Shown one piece after another: positions 41,491 through 48,612 of a DNA stretch of 64,000 nt. The notes under the pieces are model-generated. The model ran no database searches and had not been told where the DNA came from. It saw only the letters and a list, made by a program, of their open reading frames with translations. Each line of letters starts with the position of its first letter. The stretch's first letter is position 1. The stretch lies in contig PXPE01000001.1 in NCBI GenBank assembly GCA_003009795.1, positions 570,739 through 634,738 on the forward strand, written 5' to 3'. Source of the DNA: Nanohaloarchaea archaeon SW_7_43_1 (lineage in GTDB: Archaea > Nanohalarchaeota > Nanosalinia > Nanosalinales > Nanosalinaceae). The position numbers and the translations under genes are program-made.

Positions 41491-42777
41491 TCATTTTATA
41501 TAACTGACTAGGTCAGATTTCTCAACTATCTCTTCGCTGCCGTCATCCATTGATTTGACTTCAACCCTACTGCTAGCTGTTTGATCTCCCACTATGACTA
41601 CATACTTTGCATTGATATTGTCGGCATAGCCAAGTTGGTTTGAGAAACTTCTCTTGGAAAGGTTTACTTCTGTTCTGATTTCCTGCTTCCTGAGTTCCTT
41701 AGTGAGTTTTAACGCTTCTCTAGACTTATTCTCATCTACGTTAAGTATATAGACATCCGTTGATAGTTCTTCATCTGGCCACTTGTTTTTCTCCCTCATG
41801 ATTTCCTCTAGAACAGCATCTCCCATACCAAATCCCACTGCAGGAAGCTCCTGATTTCCAAAGAGCTGAAGGTAATTATTGTATCTACCTCCGCCGAATA
41901 TTGCTCGATATTCGCCTTCAGAGTCGAAACCTTCAAAGACAAGACCGGTGTAGTAGTCAAGACCTCTAACAATACTTAAATCGATCCTACATTTGTCTCG
42001 TATATTGTAGGCTTTAAGGAATGTTTCCAAATTTTCTAATCTTTCAAAAGCCTCCCTTGCTTTCTTATCCTCCGGTATTTTACTCTCTATTTCCTCCGTT
42101 TTCTGGCTTATTTTTCCTGATATGTCTGTCAGCTCATCCGCTTTTTCAGCAACTGAGTGGCTTAAGCCTAGGGTCGTAAGATCTTCTTTGAACTCTTTTT
42201 TTGTCAACTTTTCTTTGTCGTCAATAACCTTCATGACTTCCTCTGTTTTACTTATTCCATAGGATTCTAGGATTGATTCAAGAAGTCTTCTGTCGTTTAA
42301 TCGGATCAGATAGCTGTCCTCTAGGTTAAGAATTCTCATTACTTCTGTGGCGGAGTAGAGTAATTCTGCGTCAGTTTTAGCATTATCTGAACCGATAATG
42401 TCACAGTTAAGCTGGTAGAACTCTCTCAGTCGACCTTTCTGTGGTGATTCGTACCTCCAGCATCTGGGTATTGAATACCACTTTATTGGCTTGTTCAGAT
42501 CCTTTCTGTTCTGAATCATTCTTGCTACTGTAGGTGTTAGTTCTGGTATTAACGTGATCTCTCTACCGCCGTGATCTTCAAAGTTGAAAGTTTCATCAAG
42601 AATCCCTTCTCCGGATTTAATTCTGTAGAGATCTACCTCTTCAACTGCTGGAGAGTCTATTTTTCTGAATGCGCAACTTTGAACCGCTTTTTCTATTTTA
42701 TCGAAAACTTTCTGTCTAGCCGCGTTTTCATCTGGGTAAAAGTCTCTAAATCCCTTTAGTTTTTCACAGTTCGTCAT
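41491..42777 (-). CDS. hisS: Histidyl-tRNA synthetase, second copy (HisZ-like role possible)
   Basis: 428 residues. Motif 1 region GFRDFYPDENAARQKVF, motif 2 WRYESPQKGRLREFYQLNCDIIG, histidine motif IVRGLDYYTGLVFEG, GGGRYNNYL, and a full anticodon-binding domain. All catalytic features look intact, unlike standard HisZ. It overlaps the HisG homologue by 14 nt, the arrangement of hisZ-hisG pairs, and ends 2 nt before tRNA-His. It may be the canonical HisRS, a regulatory subunit of HisG, or both. Confidence 0.9.
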   Translation of the reverse strand: MTNCEKLKGFRDFYPDENAARQKVFDKIEKAVQSCAFRKIDSPAVEEVDLYRIKSGEGILDETFNFEDHGGREITLIPELTPTVARMIQNRKDLNKPIKWYSIPRCWRYESPQKGRLREFYQLNCDIIGSDNAKTDAELLYSATEVMRILNLEDSYLIRLNDRRLLESILESYGISKTEEVMKVIDDKEKLTKKEFKEDLTTLGLSHSVAEKADELTDISGKISQKTEEIESKIPEDKKAREAFERLENLETFLKAYNIRDKCRIDLSIVRGLDYYTGLVFEGFDSEGEYRAIFGGGRYNNYLQLFGNQELPAVGFGMGDAVLEEIMREKNKWPDEELSTDVYILNVDENKSREALKLTKELRKQEIRTEVNLSKRSFSNQLGYADNINAKYVVIVGDQTASSRVEVKSMDDGSEEIVEKSDLVSYIK

Positions 42778-43396
42778 CTAGATCACCTAAAAGTACAGCT
42801 TCTGATTCAAATAGGGTGTCTATAACCTCTAGACTGTTTTCATCTATTGTAGTTCCTGAGTCTACTACTTCCACTACTCCATCAATACTGTCGAACTGAG
42901 GGAAGACCTCTACAGAACCTTCGGCTTCTACGAGATCGTAGTCTTCGAATTTGTTAGAGAGATATTCCTCTGCTATGTTGGGATAACTTGTTGCAACAGA
43001 AACAGCATCTTCTCTCAAGATATCTCTATCTCCTGTTGCAAACACTATTTCTACATCTCCAAACCCTAGCTCCTCATAAACTGAAGTCTCCTGTTTTGAC
43101 TGTTCTCCGAGTAGATAGTCCATCAGAACTTCATACTGAGGAGTATCAGCTTCAACATCTTCCCCCAATGTATATTCAATTAGTAGATCATAGCCTGTTA
43201 CTCCCGAATCAATCTCTCCATTGAAGAACGCCCAAGGAACATCTTGTGGTCTAAGAAGATATACTTCTGCGTCTTTAACTTCTTGATTATATGTTCTAGA
43301 ATTTGTATCTAGGCCGAAAAGGTCTAGTCCTGTGTTTTCATAGGTTTTAATCGCTTCTTGTTGGAATGAGCCGTTCTTGGGAACTCCAATGAACAT
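42764..43396 (-). CDS. hisG: ATP phosphoribosyltransferase (HisG), short form
   Basis: 210 residues from ATG 43396 (MFIGVPKNG, the family start; GTG 43402 is possible). Typical segments: LLRPQDVPWAFFNGEIDSGVTGYDLL, VSVATSYPNIAEEYL, GSVEVFPQFDSIDGVVEVVDSGTTIDENSL, the last being the PRPP-binding loop. HisG joins PRPP and ATP in the first step of histidine synthesis. Its length is that of the short form, which in other organisms needs the HisRS-like HisZ. The adjacent overlapping HisRS gene fits this. No other his gene is in the window. Confidence 0.83.
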   Translation of the reverse strand: MFIGVPKNGSFQQEAIKTYENTGLDLFGLDTNSRTYNQEVKDAEVYLLRPQDVPWAFFNGEIDSGVTGYDLLIEYTLGEDVEADTPQYEVLMDYLLGEQSKQETSVYEELGFGDVEIVFATGDRDILREDAVSVATSYPNIAEEYLSNKFEDYDLVEAEGSVEVFPQFDSIDGVVEVVDSGTTIDENSLEVIDTLFESEAVLLGDLDDEL

Positions 43397-43577
43397 ACCC
43401 ACCCTTAGTTTGTGGTTGGTCTAGTTCTTGCATAATGAATCACCTTGAGAATTGTATAGCGAAAGCTGGATGATGAGATCAATGAATACTGATGTCAGAG
43501 TGAACGCATCCACCAATCATTATCATAATAGATTTATAACGTCTTAAATTTATAAAGGCATTTACGTTTTATTCTAG

Positions 43578-43665
43578 TCGTCAGTCATTCTAGCGGCGGA
43601 GAAATGACTTGGAAACATTGGCAAGGCCGGGCCTGAGTTATCCAAGAATTTCATATTCCATATGA
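43578..43665 (+). ncRNA. Candidate structured RNA
   Basis: A TATA TTTATAAA at 43549-43556 points to a start near 43578. Two stems follow: GTCATT/AATGAC (43584-43589/43603-43608), then CTTGG/CCAAG (43608-43612/43642-43646) containing AGGC-CGG-GCCT (43624-43634). No protein frame covers it. The next gene has its own TATA (TTTTTAA near 43671), so this is unlikely to be only its leader. Class unknown. The rest of 43403-43703 shows only a C/D-like motif near 43467-43512. Confidence 0.38.
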
Positions 43666-43703
43666 TTGATTTTTAACTATGGGAGCTCTTCCTGAATTTG
43701 AGT

Positions 43704-44243
43704 ATGAACAAAGAAGAGATAGTTCTGGCAACATCGAACGAAAAGAAGTATGAGATGATTAAGGAAGTCTTCGGGGATGAATTAAATCTTAAACAGCAGG
43801 GTGTGGATATATACGAAGTTCAATCTCTTGATCGGGATACTGTGGTTCGAGAGAAGGCAAAAAGTGCTTACGATAAAATTAGTGAGCCTGTGATAGTTGA
43901 CGATTTCTCATTTTACTTTGAGGGTCTTGGCAGATTTCCAGGTCCATTGATCAAGCATGTTCTGAAGGAAACTCAGTTGGAAGGTCTCGAAGCACTGCAT
44001 AATGCATCAGAAAAAGAATGTAGAATGGTGTGTAGTGTCGCATACTACGATGGTAGCGAAGTGGTGGTTGCCGAAGGACAACTGGAAGGCCGACTTGACT
44101 TTGAAAAAGCTGATCCTACGGCAAAACTGACTTTAATGACTGCTTTTGTTCCGGAAGGGTACAGCCAGAGACTAGGAGATTTGAATATACAGAATCATCG
44201 ACACAAAGCATACCAAAATCTCTCAGAAATGTTAGAACCCTAA
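43704..44243 (+). CDS. ITPase/XTP pyrophosphatase (RdgB/HAM1 family)
   Basis: 179 residues from ATG 43704. The family start is IVLATSNEKKYEMIKEVFG, then VREKAKSAYDKISEPVIVDDFSFYFEGLGRFPGPLIKHVL with the DD-x-x acidic pair and FPG, and a C-terminal NIQNHRHKAYQNLSEML. It hydrolyses non-canonical purine NTPs to monophosphates. An in-frame TTG 6 nt upstream is an alternative start. Confidence 0.9.
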   Translation: MNKEEIVLATSNEKKYEMIKEVFGDELNLKQQGVDIYEVQSLDRDTVVREKAKSAYDKISEPVIVDDFSFYFEGLGRFPGPLIKHVLKETQLEGLEALHNASEKECRMVCSVAYYDGSEVVVAEGQLEGRLDFEKADPTAKLTLMTAFVPEGYSQRLGDLNIQNHRHKAYQNLSEMLEP

Positions 44244-44359
44244 AGGTCTAAGAAATTACTTTTTCTAAAAAACTTCAAGAGTTTAGTGAGTGTAGCGCCT
44301 CAAGATATCTTCATGTTAAGGGAAAGAACGATAAATGGAAGTGTTTTTAATAATACAAT

Positions 44360-47041
44360 GTGGGACCGGAGTTAGTTACTGATATCGATCAAAATTCTTC
44401 CGTAGCTGAAGAACAGGAGAAAGAAACAGGTCTTCAAGTTGAAAAAACTCTATCTGTAGACAAAATCTATGAGAAAGTACAGGATTACGACCTGGTTTTC
44501 ACCGCAGAAGCATCGCTCAGAGACGCACTGAACACTAGACTGGAAGAACCAATACTTGGACACTTTGCCACCACGCCGATGATCTATATCCTCAGTAATT
44601 ACCAGAATCAGGATGTGGTTAAGGAGCGAGGTTTGTTTCTAGAAGCAGTAGAGCAGACAGATCTTTCCTGGAAACAAACGTCATATTTGCTTGAGAACAT
44701 TATCCAGTACTGGCTTGAAACAGGAGAACTTGAAGCGATACTAGACTACGAGAAGTTCGACAACCAGCCAACTAGAAAAATTATCGAAGCTATAGAAAAT
44801 ACTGAGAACGTCTACTCAAAGATGCAGGATTTCCAGGTTGATGAGGAAAAAGATGTGGCCATAGTTAATCCTCACCAGTTCAACGGACTGGATAAAAAAG
44901 TAGTTCCTGACGATGCAGACGAATTCAGTGTTTTCACAGATGAAAAGAAAGAAGTTCCAGAATTCAAGTTCTACAACTCTACTACAGAGATAGTAAGAGC
45001 TGTCCAGGAAAATATCACGGAAGAAAACTGTCAGGACGTAGCTATTGTAATCAATCCTGAAAGCATGTACGGATCCTTGATAGAGTCAGCCTTACGATCT
45101 GAAGGAATACCTTTCATGGCTCAGAAAGGATTCTCTGAATCCGAAAAGCTACGTACATGTCTCCAACTTATCCAGCTATCATTATCTGAAAGAGTGCTGG
45201 TGAAAGAGTGCCAACCAGTCCTCAAAAGACTGGACAAAACAGTGTCTGTCAAGTCGAACAACGACTACTTAGAAGAGATGGAAAATAGCGAACTTGAAGA
45301 CTTCGAAAGCCTACTACAGGAAGTACGTGAGGGAACTTTCGGCGAGGCAATCGAATTATTCGAGGACGAGCTTGGCGAAGACTGCACAGAACTCGAAGAT
45401 AATTTAGAAGAGCTAGGAATACTAGACCAGAAAGTTACAGAAGACAATCTCAGCCGAATACAATACTACCTTGACACCTACGACATAGAGTCGGAAAAAA
45501 CCAGCAAAGGAGTACTACTGGCGTCCCCCAAGTCATCTGCATACGTTGACAGACCAATCGTATTCTACCTAGGAATGGACTCATCCTGGAACTCAAGCAT
45601 ACCGGAAAAGCCGTGGATCGATCAAGAAAAACAGGAGGATACCAACCTGAGAGACTTCAAAACTTTGATACAGAACGGAGAACAACAGCACTTTCTAGTA
45701 CAGGAGAAACAACTGAACGAAGAAATAACGCCGTGTCTATACTTCAACGAGCTTACTGATGAAACAATAGAGTCCTTCAACAACCTCAAGAAAGAAGAAA
45801 ACCAATACACTATCGACCTATCAAGTCAGAAACAAGGCTTCAAGAAGAAAGAATACGACATAGATAAAAAGGAAGTAGAAACTATAAGCCAGTCATCTCT
45901 CAATAAGCTTGCTTACTGTCCTAAAGACTACTTTTTCTCTAAGTTGACGGAGTCTGCAGATCAAGAATACTTCCGTAAAGGCAGCATATTCCATGATTTC
46001 GCAGAGTTCTACGTCAATCATCCAGAGACAGTAGAAGAAAAAGGAGATGAGAAATTCATTGAGATGATGTTAAAAGAGATGAGTTCGATCGTGGATGATC
46101 TCCAGAAGGATATACTTAGAACGGAGTTTGAAGTCGGGATCAAAAACATCAAGCAGTTCATAGATAGGACCGGGTTCGAGTCCCAGGCGGAGCTGGATGG
46201 CTTCACTGATAGAGAGGATGAAAACTTCTTCTCAGACTACTTCGACAAGGAGTTGGAGAAGAATGTTACTGAGGCTTGGTTCGAAAACCCTGATCTAGGC
46301 GTTAAAGGGAAGGCAGACCTTGTAGTTTCGCAGAACAAGATTGTTGATTACAAGAGTGGTGACAGGAAAACCGCCTCAAGCATTGTTAGAAAATCCAACC
46401 TAGAACTACTGGACCGGAAACCCAATTTCCAGGCAATGCTTTACCTGGTACAGCTCCGCTCCGCAAACCCAGAGCAGAAACTGGAGTTCACCTTCTTCCA
46501 CTTCCTCAACAACCTTGACGAAGAGATGTCGGGCGGCGGAGAACTAGATGACAACATCGTAACAATCTCCTACTTTCCCAACAGGTTCAACGAAGGCCTT
46601 CTGAACGAAGATATACGTGATTATCTTTACAGCGCCAAGAAACGCAGGAGCCTGATCGACAATCTAGGTGAAACAGGCTATAGTTCGGTTATGGAAGACC
46701 TGAAACTGGAGAAGGAAGCGCAGTACGACAAAGACCTTGCACTAGAAAAACATCTCGAAGACTTCACCGACCTCTGTCGGGCTCATATAACCATAGGTAG
46801 AGGTAGCGGAAAGCTAACAGAAAACCAGTTAGAGAAAGGATGCAAATCAGTACTGAAACAGTTGGTCTACTTCCGAAAGGAGAATTACTTCAAGGATGAC
46901 CTTGATTCATTCCAAGAATTCTTACAAGACGAACTGGACGATCTTTCACAGTTCCAATTAGATGGCTTCCCGCTAGAAAACTCATTGGAAATCAAGATCG
47001 ATCACTCAGATCTAGACCACGGAGACATGATACCTCGATGA
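44360..47041 (+). CDS. AddB/RecB-like nuclease of a helicase-nuclease pair
   Basis: 893 residues; GTG 44360 gives the frame (an ATG two bases upstream is out of frame). The N-terminal half resembles a degenerate UvrD-type helicase domain (AIVINPESMYGSLIESALRSEGIPF) without a usable Walker A. The C-terminal nuclease is PD-(D/E)XK: SSLNKLAYCPKDYFFSKL, FRKGSIFHDFAEFYV, GVKGKADLVV...IVDYKSG. Isolated Cys residues (near 520 and 800-840) may hold an iron-sulfur cluster as in AddB and Cas4. With the gene at 48609 it would form an AddAB-like end-resection or defence complex. Confidence 0.78.
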   Translation: MGPELVTDIDQNSSVAEEQEKETGLQVEKTLSVDKIYEKVQDYDLVFTAEASLRDALNTRLEEPILGHFATTPMIYILSNYQNQDVVKERGLFLEAVEQTDLSWKQTSYLLENIIQYWLETGELEAILDYEKFDNQPTRKIIEAIENTENVYSKMQDFQVDEEKDVAIVNPHQFNGLDKKVVPDDADEFSVFTDEKKEVPEFKFYNSTTEIVRAVQENITEENCQDVAIVINPESMYGSLIESALRSEGIPFMAQKGFSESEKLRTCLQLIQLSLSERVLVKECQPVLKRLDKTVSVKSNNDYLEEMENSELEDFESLLQEVREGTFGEAIELFEDELGEDCTELEDNLEELGILDQKVTEDNLSRIQYYLDTYDIESEKTSKGVLLASPKSSAYVDRPIVFYLGMDSSWNSSIPEKPWIDQEKQEDTNLRDFKTLIQNGEQQHFLVQEKQLNEEITPCLYFNELTDETIESFNNLKKEENQYTIDLSSQKQGFKKKEYDIDKKEVETISQSSLNKLAYCPKDYFFSKLTESADQEYFRKGSIFHDFAEFYVNHPETVEEKGDEKFIEMMLKEMSSIVDDLQKDILRTEFEVGIKNIKQFIDRTGFESQAELDGFTDREDENFFSDYFDKELEKNVTEAWFENPDLGVKGKADLVVSQNKIVDYKSGDRKTASSIVRKSNLELLDRKPNFQAMLYLVQLRSANPEQKLEFTFFHFLNNLDEEMSGGGELDDNIVTISYFPNRFNEGLLNEDIRDYLYSAKKRRSLIDNLGETGYSSVMEDLKLEKEAQYDKDLALEKHLEDFTDLCRAHITIGRGSGKLTENQLEKGCKSVLKQLVYFRKENYFKDDLDSFQEFLQDELDDLSQFQLDGFPLENSLEIKIDHSDLDHGDMIPR

Positions 47042-47520
47042 TAAGCTTCTCAGAATTCAAGGAAATAGCGAAAGGACTGTATTATAAGGCAAAGGGAGAG
47101 TGTGTCTTCTGTAAAATAGTAGAGGAAAATGACCCTGAAAAGGTAATTTATCAGAACGAGACAGTTGCGGTATTTCCACCGCTTAAGAGCGACATTTTGG
47201 CAAAAGGACATCTACTCGTCATCCCGAAAGAACATCATAGAGACATCTTTGACCTGCCTGAGGATACTTTAACCGAATTAACTCTGACAGCTAAGAAAGT
47301 TGCTGAAACACTTGAACAGGAATCCAGTATTACTGGTTTCAATATTCTACATGCAAGTGGGAAATCTGCTCAGCAATCAGTAAACCATTTCCATCTACAT
47401 CTAGTTCCTAGAAGAGATTCTGATGGCTTGGATCTTTGGCCGGATACAGATTATAAGGAGGAAGAGTTTTCAGAAAATTATTCGAAAATCAGGAAGGCTT
47501 TAGAGGATGCCAAATCCTAA
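47038..47520 (+). CDS. HIT family hydrolase
   Basis: 160 residues. Zinc Cys in ECVFCKIVEEN (near 20) and the catalytic histidine triad VNHFHLHLVPRR (near 120), plus GHLLVIPKEHHRDIF. HIT enzymes cleave nucleotide conjugates such as AppppA, AMP-NH2 or AMP-proteins. It overlaps the AddB-like gene by 4 nt. Could reverse nucleotide modification linked to the MNT protein downstream, but this is speculation. Confidence 0.9.
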   Translation: MISFSEFKEIAKGLYYKAKGECVFCKIVEENDPEKVIYQNETVAVFPPLKSDILAKGHLLVIPKEHHRDIFDLPEDTLTELTLTAKKVAETLEQESSITGFNILHASGKSAQQSVNHFHLHLVPRRDSDGLDLWPDTDYKEEEFSENYSKIRKALEDAKS

Positions 47521-47565
47521 ACACTATTTAGAAAAATGAAAGTGTTTGCAGTAAATTGAAAACTC

Positions 47566-47574
47566 TTATAAAAA
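47566..47574 (+). promoter_or_regulatory. TATA box of the MNT/HEPN/AddA operon
   Basis: TTATAAAAA about 25 nt before ATG 47595, suggesting a leaderless transcript that starts near the ATG. Confidence 0.6.
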
Positions 47575-47594
47575 TTTGAGAACATTGAGTTAAT

Positions 47595-48233
47595 ATGAAC
47601 ACAAAAAAATCTCCCGAACCCGATAAACTTCTGAACGTACTGACATCCAGCTACAAGGAGGAAGTATTGAAGGAGCTGCTGGACAATCCCGGATACACCT
47701 ATACAGTGAACGAGATAGTTGAAGAAGTAACAGGATCCTACAACAGCGTTAAAAACTTTCTCAGAGAACTGGAAGGATTCGACATAGTCAGCTTTCAGAA
47801 AAAAGGAGGGACATACCTCATCCAATATAACCAAGACTCAAGATACCATAAAGTTATCAAAGCTCTTTTCACGGCAGAGAACCAGCCCTTAAAAGAAGCT
47901 GCAGAAAAATACGCAGAAAAATTAATGAAAGAAGAGTTCTCTGAAAAAATAAAATCAATAATTTTGTTCGGAAGCGTTGCCAGAGGAACAGCCGATGTAA
48001 ACTCTGATATCGATGTACTTATCTTAGTAGAAGACCAGGAAGACGTAGAACCAACCAAGTCGAAGGCCAGGAACCATAGTGAAAGAAAACTGGAGATCGT
48101 AAACGAGCTTGTACCGGTAGTTGAAACAGTTGAAGAATTCAGAGAAAACCTGGGAAAAGCAGAAAGGTTTGAGAAAAATGTTGCAAAGGATGGTATAATC
48201 CTGAAAGGTGAGGAACTTGAAGTCAAGAATTGA
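47595..48233 (+). CDS. MNT-type nucleotidyltransferase with N-terminal winged helix
   Basis: 212 residues. A winged-helix domain of about 85 residues (VLKELLDNPGYTYTVNEIVEEVTGSYNSVKNFLREL) precedes a minimal nucleotidyltransferase: SIILFGSVARGTADVNSDIDVLILVED with the GS-x10-DxD signature near residue 130. In HEPN/MNT toxin-antitoxin modules the MNT protein AMPylates or otherwise silences the HEPN toxin. The winged helix suggests it also represses its own promoter. Confidence 0.85.
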   Translation: MNTKKSPEPDKLLNVLTSSYKEEVLKELLDNPGYTYTVNEIVEEVTGSYNSVKNFLRELEGFDIVSFQKKGGTYLIQYNQDSRYHKVIKALFTAENQPLKEAAEKYAEKLMKEEFSEKIKSIILFGSVARGTADVNSDIDVLILVEDQEDVEPTKSKARNHSERKLEIVNELVPVVETVEEFRENLGKAERFEKNVAKDGIILKGEELEVKN

Positions 48234-48612
48234 AGAATCACTTACTGAAGCCGAATCCTACATAACAGCAGCAAACAAACAGTACGAAAAAGCACTAGAA
48301 AACGATACCTGGAACCCAGTAATCGTCAGCTGCATAATGGCAATGATCAAATCGGTTGACGCACTAATGCTTGAAAGTTCAGGAGAAACAGTGAAAGACC
48401 ATTCAAAGACTTCTATAGAACTGAAAAAACTGTATAACCAGGGAGAAATCTCGGAGACGTTCAAATCCAATATTGACTCTGTAAAGAAATGGGTAGTAAA
48501 TGAGAAGACAGATATTCAATACAGAAACAAATCAGTCTCACAGAAAGAAGCTGAAAGAGCCATAAAATCGGCAGAAAGACTTCTCAAGAAGACCAGAAAG
48601 GAACTGGAATGA
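48208..48612 (+). CDS. HEPN-like protein paired with MNT
   Basis: 134 residues, all-helical, with the HEPN-type end KSVSQKEAERAIKSAERLLKKTRKELE. GTG 48208 start overlaps the MNT gene by 26 nt. The catalytic R-x4-6-H motif of RNase HEPN toxins is not seen: the region reads YRNKSVSQ, without the His. It may be an inactive HEPN or act only as MNT substrate. It overlaps the AddA-like gene by 4 nt. Confidence 0.65.
   Translation: MRNLKSRIEESLTEAESYITAANKQYEKALENDTWNPVIVSCIMAMIKSVDALMLESSGETVKDHSKTSIELKKLYNQGEISETFKSNIDSVKKWVVNEKTDIQYRNKSVSQKEAERAIKSAERLLKKTRKELE

Noticed and set aside
43467-43512. Box C/D-like RNA: ATGATGA, CTGATG and terminal stem TGGATG/CATCCA
   Set aside because: No D box CTGA near the 3' end, and the C box overlaps the stem; insufficient.
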